From an uncultured Eubacteriales bacterium (lineage in GTDB: Bacteria; Bacillota; Clostridia; Oscillospirales; Oscillospiraceae), in NCBI GenBank assembly GCA_900545515.1, contig UQZA01000010.1, positions 22,915 through 86,914 on the forward strand: a stretch of 64,000 nucleotides of DNA, read 5' to 3'. Every line of letters begins with the position of its first letter. Positions within the stretch are counted from its first letter, which is position 1. The notes beneath the pieces were generated by a model. It saw only the letters and a list, made by a program, of their open reading frames with translations. It had not been told where the DNA came from and did not search any database. The position numbers and the translations under genes are program-made. Of the stretch, positions 26,192 through 34,825 are shown one piece after another.

Positions 26192-27235
26192 ATGAAACAA
26201 CAATTGGAAGACATCCAGGGCCGCGCCCTGGCTGCTTTGGACGCCGCAACCTCCCCGGCCGCCCTGGAGGAGCTTCGGGTGAAGCTCCTTGGCAAAAAGG
26301 GGGAGCTTACCGCCGTCCTGAAGCAGATGGGCAAGCTCTCCCCGGAGGAGCGGCCTGTGATGGGCCAGCTGGCCAACACCGTCCGGGCAGAGATTGAGGC
26401 CCGGCTGGAAAGGCGGAAATCCGCCATCCACGCCGCCGCCCTGGAGGCCAGGCTGGCCGCCGAAGCTGTGGACGTGACCATTCCCGGGCCCCCTGTGTCC
26501 CTGGGGCACCAGCACCCCATGAATCAGGTTCTCCAGGAAATCAAAGACATCTTTGTGGGCATGGGCTACACCGTGGTGGATGGTCCCGAGGTGGAGCTGG
26601 CGGAGTATAACTTCACCAAGCTGAACATTCAGGAGGGTCACCCTTCCCGTGACCGGAGCGACACCTTCTACTTTACGGACGACGACTCCCTCCTGCTGCG
26701 GACCCAGACCAGCCCCATGCAGGTCCGGACCATGGAGCGCATGCAGCCCCCCATCCGCATTGTGGCCCCTGGCCGGGTGTACCGGAAGGATGAAGCCGAC
26801 GCCACTCACTCCCCCATGTTCCACCAGGTGGAGGGCCTGGTGGTAGACGAGGGCGTCACCATGGGCGACCTGAAGGGAACCCTGGAGACACTGATGAAGC
26901 GGCTGTATGGCGAGGATGCGGTGATGCGCTTCCGTCCCCACCACTTCCCCTTTACCGAGCCCAGCTGCGAGATGGACATGCAGTGCCACAAATGCCACGG
27001 CACTGGTGAGATGGACGGCCAGGTCTGCTCCACCTGCCACGGCGAGGGCTGGATTGAGCTCCTGGGGGCCGGCATGGTCCATCCGGAGGTGCTGGAGGGC
27101 TGCGGCATTGACTCCACCAAGTACTCCGGCTTTGCCTTCGGCATGGGGCTGGAGCGCATGGCCATGCGCCGGATGTGCATCCATGACCTGCGTCTCATTT
27201 TTGACAACGACGTGCGGTTCCTTTCCCAGTTCTAA
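26192..27235 (+). CDS. pheS: Phenylalanyl-tRNA synthetase alpha chain
   Basis: The 347-residue protein has the N-terminal coiled coil (about 1-85) and the class II catalytic core: motif 2 (APGRVYRKDEADATH), the Phe pocket region (FRPHHFPFTEPSCE) and motif 3 (GFAFGMGLERMAM). It also has a CHKCHGTG...CSTCHG insertion with four Cys, a form seen in many clostridial PheS. It charges tRNA-Phe as an alpha2beta2 tetramer with PheT, encoded 15 bases downstream, and is controlled by the T-box. The start at ATG 26192 follows AAAGGAGATGG. Confidence 0.97.
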   Translation: MKQQLEDIQGRALAALDAATSPAALEELRVKLLGKKGELTAVLKQMGKLSPEERPVMGQLANTVRAEIEARLERRKSAIHAAALEARLAAEAVDVTIPGPPVSLGHQHPMNQVLQEIKDIFVGMGYTVVDGPEVELAEYNFTKLNIQEGHPSRDRSDTFYFTDDDSLLLRTQTSPMQVRTMERMQPPIRIVAPGRVYRKDEADATHSPMFHQVEGLVVDEGVTMGDLKGTLETLMKRLYGEDAVMRFRPHHFPFTEPSCEMDMQCHKCHGTGEMDGQVCSTCHGEGWIELLGAGMVHPEVLEGCGIDSTKYSGFAFGMGLERMAMRRMCIHDLRLIFDNDVRFLSQF

Positions 27236-27250
27236 GGAGGTGGCCAGAAT

Positions 27251-29635
27251 ATGAAGCTCAACAGAAAATGGATCAACGAAGAATTTGTGGACCTGTCCCA
27301 GGTTTCAGATCAAGAATTTGTGGAAACCATGACCCTGGCAGGGCAAAAGGTGGAGACCTATGAGCGCCTGGATGGGGAGCTCCGCAACGTGGTGGTAGGT
27401 AAGGTTCTCTCCATGGTCCGGCACCCCAACTCGGACCACATGTGGATCTGCCAGGTGGACGTGGGCCGGGAGGAGCCGGTGCAGATTGTCACCGGGGCCC
27501 AGAATGTCCGCGATGGGGACCTGGTTCCTGCCGCTCTGCACAACTCCTGGCTCCCTGGCGGCGTCCACATCACCAAGGGCAAGCTCCGGGGTGAAAAGTC
27601 CAACGGCATGCTCTGCTCCCTGAAGGAGCTGGGGCTCACCTTGAACGACTTCCCCTATGCCATCGAGGATGGCATCTGGATTCTGGAAGAGGATTGCAAG
27701 CCCGGCGATGACATCAATACCGTCATTGGAAATGACGACACCGTGGTGGATTTTGAAATCACCAACAACCGTCCCGATTGCTACTCCATCATCGGCCTGG
27801 CTCGGGAGGCCGCCGCCGCCTTTCACCGTCCCATGCGCCACCATGAACCCATGGTTCACGGCAGCGCAGCAGGGTCCATGTATGATAAGCTGGACGTGGA
27901 GGTTCCGGCGGAGCATCTGTGCAACCGGTACACCGCCCGGATGGTGACGGGCGTCAAAATCGGTCCCTCCCCCAAGTGGCTGCGCCAGCGGCTTCGGGCC
28001 AACGGGGTCCGGCCCATCAACAACATCGTGGACATCACCAACTATGTCATGCTGGAATATGGCCAGCCCATGCACGCCTTTGACTACCGGTATGTCTCCT
28101 CCGGAAAAATTGTGGTCCGGGAGAGCACTCAGGGAGAGACCATCACCACCCTGGACGGCAACCTCCGCCCCCTGAAGCCAGGTATGCTGGTGATTGCCGA
28201 CGGGGATAAGCCCATCGGCCTGGCCGGTATTATGGGCGGCGAGAACTCCGAAATTGTGGCAGACACCACCACCGTGGTCTTCGAGTCCGCCAACTTCAAC
28301 GGCACCTCCATCCGCCAGACCGCTTTGGCCCTGGGGCTGCGGACGGAGGCCTCCGGCAAATTTGAGAAAAACCTGGACCCCATGCTCACCATCCCCGCCG
28401 TCCAGCGGGCCTGTGAGCTGGTGGAGCAGCTGGCCTGCGGCGATGTGCTGGATGGGACCATCGATATCATAAACCACGTCCCCCAGCCCAAGCAGCTGGA
28501 GCTGGAGCCGGACCGGATTAACCAGCTTCTGGGCACCCAGATTCCGGAGGCGGACATGGTAGAATACCTGCGCCGTCTGGAAATCCCCGTGGAGGGTCGC
28601 ACCATTTCCGTCCCCTCCTGGCGGCCTGACCTGAACCTCACGGCAGACATTGCCGAAGAAGTGGGCCGGCTGTATGGCTACAACGAAATTCCTACCACCG
28701 CCCTCCGGGGCGCCTCCACCCAGGGTGGATATTCCACCGACATGCTCCTGGAAAACCAGGCAGGGAGCCTCTGCCGGGCCCTGGGGTACAGTGAAGTGAT
28801 CACCTACTCCTTCGTCTCCCCGGCCGTCTTTGACCAAATCCGTTTGCCGGAGGACTCCCCTCTGCGCCGCACCCTGAAAATTCAGAATCCCCTGGGCGAG
28901 GACACCTCCGTGATGCGCACCACAGCCCTGCCCTCCATGCTGGACATCCTGGGCCGGAACAGCGCTTACCACAATAAATCCGCCAAGCTGTACGAGCTGG
29001 CCAAGGTTTACCTGCCCACAGGCAGCGTTCTTCCCCAGGAACCCAAAATGCTGGTTCTGGGCACCTATGGGGAGCACGAGACCTTTTTCACCCTGAAAGG
29101 AGAGCTGGAGGCTGTCCTCACCGGCCTGCGGGTGAAGAAGCCCAGCTATACCGCCGTCCGGGACAATCCCACCTACCATCCCGGTCGCTGCGCCAAGCTT
29201 ACGGTGGAGGGTGTGGACGTGGGCTTCTTGGGTCAACTTCATCCCCTGGCCGCCCAGAACTATGGCCTGGACGGAGAGGTCTATTGCTGCGAGGTGAACT
29301 TCACCCGGCTCCTCACCCTGCGGGACCCGGAGCCCACCTATCAGCCCCTGCCCAGATACCCTGCCGTATCCCGGGACCTGTCTCTGGTCTGTGACGAAGG
29401 CCTCACCGTGGCTCAAGTGGAGGACTGTATGGCCAAGGCTGCGGGAAAACTCCTGCGTCAGATCCGCTTCTTTGACATTTACCGGGGCAAGGGCATCCCA
29501 GAGGGGAAAAAGAGCATGGCCTTCTCCCTGGAGCTCCGGGCTGACGACCGGACCCTCACCGACGCCGACTCCGAAGCGGTGGTGTCCAAGGTCCTGGCCG
29601 CCCTGGAGGAGTCCCTGGGGGTCACCCTGCGGTAA
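27251..29635 (+). CDS. pheT: Phenylalanyl-tRNA synthetase beta chain
   Basis: The 794-residue length is normal for bacterial PheT. Recognisable parts are the N-terminal tRNA-binding domain (VGKVLSMVRHPNSDHMWIC), the B3/B4 editing domain (NNRPDCYSI, ITNYVMLEYGQPMHAFD), B5 and the catalytic-like core (RPDLNLTADIAEEVGRLYGY), and the C-terminal anticodon-binding FDX-ACB domain (YPAVSRDLSLVCDEG). The start codon follows AAGGAGGTGGCC. Co-transcribed with pheS. Confidence 0.97.
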   Translation: MKLNRKWINEEFVDLSQVSDQEFVETMTLAGQKVETYERLDGELRNVVVGKVLSMVRHPNSDHMWICQVDVGREEPVQIVTGAQNVRDGDLVPAALHNSWLPGGVHITKGKLRGEKSNGMLCSLKELGLTLNDFPYAIEDGIWILEEDCKPGDDINTVIGNDDTVVDFEITNNRPDCYSIIGLAREAAAAFHRPMRHHEPMVHGSAAGSMYDKLDVEVPAEHLCNRYTARMVTGVKIGPSPKWLRQRLRANGVRPINNIVDITNYVMLEYGQPMHAFDYRYVSSGKIVVRESTQGETITTLDGNLRPLKPGMLVIADGDKPIGLAGIMGGENSEIVADTTTVVFESANFNGTSIRQTALALGLRTEASGKFEKNLDPMLTIPAVQRACELVEQLACGDVLDGTIDIINHVPQPKQLELEPDRINQLLGTQIPEADMVEYLRRLEIPVEGRTISVPSWRPDLNLTADIAEEVGRLYGYNEIPTTALRGASTQGGYSTDMLLENQAGSLCRALGYSEVITYSFVSPAVFDQIRLPEDSPLRRTLKIQNPLGEDTSVMRTTALPSMLDILGRNSAYHNKSAKLYELAKVYLPTGSVLPQEPKMLVLGTYGEHETFFTLKGELEAVLTGLRVKKPSYTAVRDNPTYHPGRCAKLTVEGVDVGFLGQLHPLAAQNYGLDGEVYCCEVNFTRLLTLRDPEPTYQPLPRYPAVSRDLSLVCDEGLTVAQVEDCMAKAAGKLLRQIRFFDIYRGKGIPEGKKSMAFSLELRADDRTLTDADSEAVVSKVLAALEESLGVTLR

Positions 29636-29670
29636 CCCGTAAAATTTTTGTGAATCTTTTTTCGTTTCCC

Positions 29671-29699
29671 TTTACTTTGCCTCCCTTTTGTTGTATGAT
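29671..29699 (+). promoter_or_regulatory. Promoter of ireB
   Basis: TTTACT, 17 bases, TATGAT, about 30 bases before the start codon. A terminator for pheT is not obvious, so some read-through is possible. Confidence 0.6.
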
Positions 29700-29728
29700 G
29701 GGTCCATCACACATAAAAGGAGGAATCC

Positions 29729-29983
29729 GTGTTGAACGACAACACCATTAAGTTCACCGTCCCCGGTGATGACCGCGAAAACATGCATCGGATTCTCCGT
29801 TCTGTTTTCGACGCCCTCAGCGAAAAGGGTTACAACCCCATCAATCAGATCGTAGGGTACCTTCTGACCGAAGATCCCACCTATATTACAAATTACAACA
29901 ACGCCCGCGCCATGATTTGTAAGTTGGACCGGGACGAGCTCCTCCAGGAGCTGGTCCAGTGCTATCTGTTTGATAAGCAATAA
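29729..29983 (+). CDS. ireB: IreB-family regulatory phosphoprotein
   Basis: The 84-residue protein matches the IreB/UPF0297 (DUF965) family almost end to end: VFDALSEKGYNPINQIVGYLL, ITNYNNARAMI and the C-terminal LVQCYLFDKQ. In Enterococcus, IreB is a substrate of the IreK/IreP kinase-phosphatase pair and tunes cephalosporin tolerance. It starts at GTG 29729 (or the TTG next to it) after AGGAGG. In many Firmicutes it precedes ruvX; here it follows pheT and has its own promoter and terminator. Confidence 0.92.
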   Translation: MLNDNTIKFTVPGDDRENMHRILRSVFDALSEKGYNPINQIVGYLLTEDPTYITNYNNARAMICKLDRDELLQELVQCYLFDKQ

Positions 29984-29986
29984 GCC

Positions 29987-30029
29987 GTATCTGGGGCTGC
30001 CGCCGTGATGCTGCAGCCCCAGATTTCTT
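29987..30029 (+). terminator. Terminator of ireB
   Basis: ATCTGGGGCTGC pairs with GCAGCCCCAGAT and is followed by TTCTT, directly after the ireB stop. Confidence 0.8.
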
Positions 30030-30166
30030 CCCCTGTCACCCATTTTCATGCCTGTTCCGATTCATACCACCCCTCCGTCTTACCTGCTCAACATCCAAAA
30101 ATTCCCAATTTTGAATCAATTTGTAACACTTCTCTCAAAAAAGTTGCAAAAATCCCCCCGTTGGGG

Positions 30167-30195
30167 TTGACATCTCCGTTACGATGTGTTACAAT
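30167..30195 (+). promoter_or_regulatory. Strong promoter before the 95-residue gene
   Basis: A consensus TTGACA, 17 bases, TACAAT. Start near 30202, 24 bases before the ATG. It probably also serves the NlpC/P60 gene. Confidence 0.85.
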
Positions 30196-30225
30196 TTGGT
30201 TACATTTCCTTCAGGGAGGTTTCAA

Positions 30226-30513
30226 ATGTCTGACCAAACTGCCGGCCTGACTTACAAAGGCCGTCCCCTTATGCGCAAGGACAACATGATCTACTACGGC
30301 TCCATGGCCGATTCCCACATTGTGATGCTCCAGGTGTTGGACTCCAAGCCGGTCAACGGCCTGAATGTGGCCACCCGGGTGTCCGTTCAACTCCTGTCCA
30401 ATGACCCGAATTTAAGGTCCCGGGAACGGATTGTAAAGAAGAGCGAAAAAGAAGGCCTGTACACGGCGTTGGATGTTGGCTGTGTCTGGCTGGAGCGCGC
30501 TCTGGCAAAATAA
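30226..30513 (+). CDS. Small cytosolic protein of unknown function, upstream of a wall hydrolase
   Basis: The 95-residue protein starts at ATG 30226 with GGGAGG eight bases upstream and a consensus promoter, so it is probably well expressed. It has no signal or membrane segment; it reads as a compact alpha/beta domain (KGRPLMRKDNMIYYG, HIVMLQVLD, VSVQLLSND, KKSEKEGLYTALDVGCVWLERA). I do not recognise the family. The wall hydrolase gene follows after 27 bases, suggesting co-transcription. Confidence 0.75.
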   Translation: MSDQTAGLTYKGRPLMRKDNMIYYGSMADSHIVMLQVLDSKPVNGLNVATRVSVQLLSNDPNLRSRERIVKKSEKEGLYTALDVGCVWLERALAK

Positions 30514-30540
30514 AACGCACTGTAAGACGGAGGGTAACGT

Positions 30541-31695
30541 ATGAACTGTAAAAAGAGATTTTTGGGTCTGGTTCTGTCTATGACCACCTTGGTCGGCACC
30601 CTGGCCCTGACCACCAATGCTTCTGATTCTGTGAAATCCGCCGTTGGCATTGTAGATGCCTCGGCCCTCCGCTTGCGGGAAGGACCTGGCACAGATACTG
30701 AAATCCTCACCACTGCTTACCGCAACGATTATGTGGTCATCCTGGAGTCCGAGGGCGACTGGTACAAGGTCATTTACAACCTGCGGGAGGGTTATATGCA
30801 CAGCGACTACCTCACCGTGAAAGAGCGGGAAAACGTAGAGCTGGGCTACGGAGAGGTCAATACATATCTGGTCAACCTGCGCAGCGGCCCCACCACCTCC
30901 TCTGAGATCCTGGATCAGCTGGCTGAAGGCGAGGACGCCTACATCATCGGCTTTAACTGCGGCTGGTATAAGGTCCAGTACAACGGCAGCACCGGTTACA
31001 TCCGCAGCGACCTGGTGGATCTCACCGAGATTCCTTACGAAAACACCGGCTCCAGCAGCAGCCCCAAGTACTTCGCCGGGGGAGACCCCATCAGCAGCTC
31101 CTCTTACGAGTCCTCTGAGCGCTACGAAGCGGAGCCCGAGTCCTCCGAAAGCTACGAGCAAGAGTCCGAGGCTGAGTCCTACGAGAGCTATGAGCAGGAA
31201 TCTGAGCCTGAGTCCTCCGAAAGCTACGAACCCGAAACTTCTGAAAGCTACGAGCAGGAATCCGAACCCGAATCCTCCGAAAGCTACGAATCGGAATCCT
31301 CCGGCAATGCTTCCTCCTCCTACTCCGCCGGTGAGGCCATTGTGGCCAAGGCCAAGGAATATCTGGGCGTCCCCTATGTGTGGGGTGGCTCCTCCCCCAG
31401 CGGTTTTGATTGCTCCGGCTTTACCCAGTATGTGATGCGGGCCTGCGGCTACTCTATCTACCGCACCGCCACCGATCAGCTGGAAAACGGCTACGCCGTT
31501 AGCTACTCCGACCTGCAGCCCGGCGACCTGGTCTTCTTCGAGCGGACCTACAACACCGATGCTCCCGCTTCCCACGTGGGCATCTATGTGGGCGGCGGCG
31601 AGTTCATCCACGCCGGTGGCAGCTACGTCAAAATCTCCAGCCTCTCCTCCGACTACTACGCCAGTCGTTACGTAGGCGCACGCCGGATCGTGTGA
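30541..31695 (+). CDS. Secreted SH3b-SH3b-NlpC/P60 peptidoglycan endopeptidase with Ser/Glu/Tyr linker
   Basis: The 384-residue protein has a signal peptide (to about 28, TNA), two bacterial SH3 domains (about 35-95 and 105-165; both with LR..P.T..EIL patterns), a low-complexity linker of about 70 residues built from ESYE/ESSESYE units, and a C-terminal NlpC/P60 domain. The catalytic residues are Cys in GFDCSGFT, His in ASHVGIYV, and a third His in FIHAGG. Such enzymes cut stem peptides of peptidoglycan during growth and separation. Start: ATG 30541 after GGAGGG. A terminator follows at 31717. Confidence 0.93.
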   Translation: MNCKKRFLGLVLSMTTLVGTLALTTNASDSVKSAVGIVDASALRLREGPGTDTEILTTAYRNDYVVILESEGDWYKVIYNLREGYMHSDYLTVKERENVELGYGEVNTYLVNLRSGPTTSSEILDQLAEGEDAYIIGFNCGWYKVQYNGSTGYIRSDLVDLTEIPYENTGSSSSPKYFAGGDPISSSSYESSERYEAEPESSESYEQESEAESYESYEQESEPESSESYEPETSESYEQESEPESSESYESESSGNASSSYSAGEAIVAKAKEYLGVPYVWGGSSPSGFDCSGFTQYVMRACGYSIYRTATDQLENGYAVSYSDLQPGDLVFFERTYNTDAPASHVGIYVGGGEFIHAGGSYVKISSLSSDYYASRYVGARRIV

Positions 31696-31716
31696 GAGCC
31701 TTCATCATAAATTTTC

Positions 31717-31753
31717 CGGCGCGCCGTCCTTCCCCGGGCGGCGCGCCGTTTTA
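31717..31753 (+). terminator. Terminator of the NlpC/P60 gene
   Basis: A 10-bp CGGCGCGCCG stem with a 12-base loop, followed by TTTTAT, 21 bases after the stop. Confidence 0.85.
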
Positions 31754-31809
31754 TATCATATTCCACCGCAGGGTCAGACCCATCGGTGAGATCACAATAC
31801 CCCACTGGA

Positions 31810-31866
31810 CTGGCGTGGAAGCACCCATAGCTTCCCCCGGGGGAAGACAGGGCCCTGCCCCGCCAG
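31810..31866. repeat. Nested palindromic element in the 31.75-32.03 kb gap
   Basis: A perfect 16-base palindrome (CTTCCCCCGGGGGAAG, 31831-31846) sits inside a CTGGCG/CGCCAG inverted repeat. A related CCTTTCCCCCGGGGAAGG occurs at about 33431-33449. No gene is supported between 31754 and 32027. Confidence 0.4.
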
Positions 31867-32027
31867 TGCGTTGGAAGCCGTACATCCCCGGCGGGAAGAA
31901 CGCTTCCATGTCGTGCTCTGAAGCTTTTCACCAGCGCCCAGGCTCCGCCACAAGTGTTCACGATGTGTGGAACTTTGTTTCCTGGGCAAAGTGACGAAAA
32001 TTTCTTTTGCATACGCGAATATTTTTG

Positions 32028-32056
32028 TTGAAATTTCTGCCTCCATCCTCTACAAT
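32028..32056 (+). promoter_or_regulatory. Promoter of the nucleoside-recognition membrane protein gene
   Basis: TTGAAA, 17 bases, TACAAT, about 41 bases before the ATG at 32098. Confidence 0.8.
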
Positions 32057-32097
32057 AGGTTCTGCATTCAGGAAACCAAATGGAGGAGGAATTCCCT

Positions 32098-33300
32098 ATG
32101 GAAAGTCCGGCGAGTCAAGCCGCCCCCAGCACGAAGCCTGCCGCAGGCCAGAAAAAGGCCGTCAGCGTGGAAGCTTTCGTATTTCTCGGCGTTTTCATTC
32201 TGATTTTTGGCCTGATCGGCCATAAAATGGGGATGATCAACCTACTTAACACCATGATGAATACCGCCTTTGATCTGCTCATCAACACCGTGCTGTACAT
32301 CATGGGCATCGCCGTGCTGGCCGGCGCCTTGGGCGCGATGCTGACGGAGTTTGGCGTGGTGGCTCTCATCAACAAGCTGCTCTCCCCGCTCATGGGCGTC
32401 CTATACGGGCTGCCTGGCGCTGCCTCCGTTGGAATCGTCACAACTTACCTGTCTGACAATCCTGCCATTTTGACCTTGGCAGACGATCCCAGCTTCCGCC
32501 GGTACTTCAAGCGGTATCAGCTTCCCGCTCTCACCAACCTGGGCACAGCCTTCGGTATGGGCGCAGTCATCACCGCCTTCATGCTGGGCCTGCAGCTGAC
32601 CTCCGGCGGCGGCAGCTTCGGCCTGGCGGTCCTGGTGGGCAACCTGGGAGCTGTGTTCGGAAGCATCGTCAGCGCCCGGCTGATGCTGCGCTTCACCAAA
32701 AAGGTGTTCGGCACAGAGGCCTACTGTGATATCCCGGAGGGCTGCGAGCATGCAGACCTGTCCACCCGGTCTGTCCGGCCCGGCGGCTTTGGCGCCCGGC
32801 TTCTGGCCGCGCTCACCGAAGGCGGCGCTTCCGGTGTGAAAATGGGCGTGGAGATCATTCCCGGCGTCCTTCTCATCTGCACCTTCGTGCTGCTGCTCAC
32901 CAAGGGCCCCGGGGAGGGCGGCGTCTACACCGGCGCAGCCTATGAGGGCGTTGCGGTCCTGCCTTGGCTGGGTCAGAAGCTCTCCTTCATCCTGAAGCCG
33001 CTGTTTGGCTTCACCAGCGCCGAAGGCATTGCCGTCCCCATTACAGCCCTGGGCGCTGCTGGGGCGGCCATTGGCCTGGTGCCCGGCCTTCTGTCCTCCG
33101 GTCTGGCCGGGGCACAGGACATTGCCGTCTTCACCGCCATGTGCATGTGCTGGAGCGGCTACCTGTCCACCCACGTGGCCATGATGTCTAGCTTGAAGTG
33201 CACTTACCTCACCGGCCGTGCCATCCTCTGTCACACCATCGGCGGCCTGTGCGCCGGCGTCTTCGCCCACTGGGTCTATGCCCTGCTGTCCCTTTTGTAA
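32098..33300 (+). CDS. Nucleoside-recognition (Gate) domain membrane protein
   Basis: The start chosen is ATG 32098, with GGAGGAGGA about eight bases upstream, giving 400 residues; the earlier ATG at 32080 lacks a site. After a short cytoplasmic tail there are about nine hydrophobic helices. Two Gate-like segments are visible (VLYIMGIAVLAGALGAMLTEFG with LPGAASVGIVTTYLSDNPA, and the C-terminal GFTSAEGIAVPITALG region), as in nucleoside permease and spore-maturation-type proteins. Transported substrate unknown. Single gene with its own promoter and terminator. Confidence 0.8.
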   Translation: MESPASQAAPSTKPAAGQKKAVSVEAFVFLGVFILIFGLIGHKMGMINLLNTMMNTAFDLLINTVLYIMGIAVLAGALGAMLTEFGVVALINKLLSPLMGVLYGLPGAASVGIVTTYLSDNPAILTLADDPSFRRYFKRYQLPALTNLGTAFGMGAVITAFMLGLQLTSGGGSFGLAVLVGNLGAVFGSIVSARLMLRFTKKVFGTEAYCDIPEGCEHADLSTRSVRPGGFGARLLAALTEGGASGVKMGVEIIPGVLLICTFVLLLTKGPGEGGVYTGAAYEGVAVLPWLGQKLSFILKPLFGFTSAEGIAVPITALGAAGAAIGLVPGLLSSGLAGAQDIAVFTAMCMCWSGYLSTHVAMMSSLKCTYLTGRAILCHTIGGLCAGVFAHWVYALLSLL

Positions 33301-33323
33301 ACCTTCCAAGCCGCATATATGAC

Positions 33324-33375
33324 ACGCTCCCCCGCAGACGACAGGGAATCACTCCTGTCATCTGCGGGGGAGCGT
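33324..33375 (+). terminator. Strong hairpin after the Gate-domain gene
   Basis: ACGCTCCCCCGCAGA pairs with TCTGCGGGGGAGCGT, extended by GACAGG/CCTGTC. There is no U-tract, so termination is probable but not certain. In 33376-33662 I see only a copy of the CCCCCGGGG palindromic element and no supported gene. Confidence 0.6.
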
Positions 33376-33686
33376 TGCTACTGAGCAGGTTCAGATTTCT
33401 CCGGATGGGGCAGCCTCCCAATCGGCTCGTGCCTTTCCCCCGGGGAAGGCGCCGGGCAAAGGGAGGCGGATGAGGAACGGCGGTAAGTTACAGACCGGTA
33501 GGCAGGATCGGTAAAAACGTAACATATTTCCTTCTGAACGAAACTTCCTCCAGCATAGCCAGGCTGCGCCGCGCCAGGAGAGAAAAAGTAAATGTTGCTG
33601 ACTTAGAGCCATGCGTTTCGGCAGTTGATATTTGCGCCCAGGTGTGTCATAATGGAGAGGAAATGACTTGTGGGGACGGTGAAGTG

Positions 33687-34244
33687 ATGAATAAACAGCC
33701 GGGGACGATAAGGGCCCTGTTTTTGACCTTTCTTAAAATTGGAGCGTTCACCTTCGGAGGTGGCTACGCTATGATTCCCCTGATACAAAAAGAGGTAGTG
33801 GAGAGACGGAAGTGGATGACGGACGGGGACATTCTGGATATCATCGCCATTGCAGAGTCCACGCCCGGCCCCATCGCCATCAACGCGGCCACCTTTGTGG
33901 GCTACAAAACCGCCGGTTTTTGGGGTGCGGTATGCTGCACCACTGGGGTGGTGCTGCCCTCCTTCCTCATGATTGCGGCCATCTCCCTGGTGCTGCAGGC
34001 CTTTGAGCGCAACCGGGTGGTCCAATATGCCTTTGCCGGAATCCGGGCCGGGGTTTTGGCCCTCATTTGCAAAGCTCTGGTGTCCATGTACCGGCAGTGT
34101 CCCCGGAATCTCTTCTCCTACCTTCTGGCCGGGGCGGCCTTTTTGGCCACGGCGGTGTTCCGGGTGAACGTGCTGCTGGTGATTTTGGGGTGCGCTGCCT
34201 GCGGGCTCGTTCATTCGGCCATAGTGGGGAGGAAGCAGGTATGA
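33687..34244 (+). CDS. Chromate transporter family protein, first half
   Basis: The 185-residue protein has the CHR-family start (FLKIGAFTFGGGYAMIPLIQKEV), the conserved ESTPGPIAIN loop, and five to six hydrophobic helices. Short CHR proteins are encoded as tandem pairs that form one transporter; the second half starts within this stop codon. Substrate is formally chromate/sulfate, but many gut homologues are uncharacterised. I chose ATG 33687 (GGTGAAG upstream); ATG 33663 in frame is an alternative. Confidence 0.88.
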   Translation: MNKQPGTIRALFLTFLKIGAFTFGGGYAMIPLIQKEVVERRKWMTDGDILDIIAIAESTPGPIAINAATFVGYKTAGFWGAVCCTTGVVLPSFLMIAAISLVLQAFERNRVVQYAFAGIRAGVLALICKALVSMYRQCPRNLFSYLLAGAAFLATAVFRVNVLLVILGCAACGLVHSAIVGRKQV

Positions 34245-34807
34245 TTTTCTGGGAACTGTTTTGGACCTTTTTTCAAATTGGCGCCTTCACCTTTGGGGGC
34301 GGCTACGCCATGCTGCCCCTCATTCAGTCGGAAGTGGCAAGCCACGGCTGGATGACGGACGCTCAGCTGGTGGATTTTGTAGCGGTGAGCGAAAGCACTC
34401 CCGGGCCCTTTGCGGTCAACATCTCCACCTACGTGGGTATGGTGACCGGGGGACCTCTGGGGGCGGCTTGCGCCACCCTGGGGGTGGTCCTCCCCTCTTT
34501 TCTCATCATTTTGCTGGTGGCCCGGTGCTTCGCCCAGTTCCGGTCCAGCCCCATCGTCCAGGGGGGCATGTCCGGCCTGCGCCCGGCGGTGGTGGGGCTC
34601 ATCGCCGCGGCGGTGGTGTCCGTGGGGCTGACGGTGTTTTTCCCCGGCGGGGTAAGCCTGGACGTGGTGCAAACGCCTGGCTTTCTCGTCGCCTTGGGTG
34701 TTTTTCTCCTGTCCCTCCTCCTGGCCTTCCGGAAGGCCCATCCCATTTTCATCATCTGCCTGTCCGGCCTTTTGGGCGTTGGGGCCGGATTGCTGGGAGC
34801 CTTCTAG
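34241..34807 (+). CDS. Chromate transporter family protein, second half
   Basis: The 188-residue protein begins at ATG 34241, overlapping the previous TGA, with GGGGAGG upstream. It repeats the same signatures (FFQIGAFTFGGGYAMLPLI, SESTPGPFAVN) and helix pattern, so the two proteins probably form a heterodimer of inverted halves. It is followed after 18 bases by a SurA/PrsA-like N-domain protein. Confidence 0.88.
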   Translation: MIFWELFWTFFQIGAFTFGGGYAMLPLIQSEVASHGWMTDAQLVDFVAVSESTPGPFAVNISTYVGMVTGGPLGAACATLGVVLPSFLIILLVARCFAQFRSSPIVQGGMSGLRPAVVGLIAAAVVSVGLTVFFPGGVSLDVVQTPGFLVALGVFLLSLLLAFRKAHPIFIICLSGLLGVGAGLLGAF

Positions 34808-34825
34808 AATTTGGTGGTAAATATA

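Noticed and set aside
27305..29416. 703-codon minus-strand frame opposite pheT
   Set aside because: PheT is unmistakable on the plus strand; this is its complement.
30005..30250. Plus-strand frame after ireB
   Set aside because: It crosses the ireB terminator and a consensus promoter, so it is not translated as one unit.
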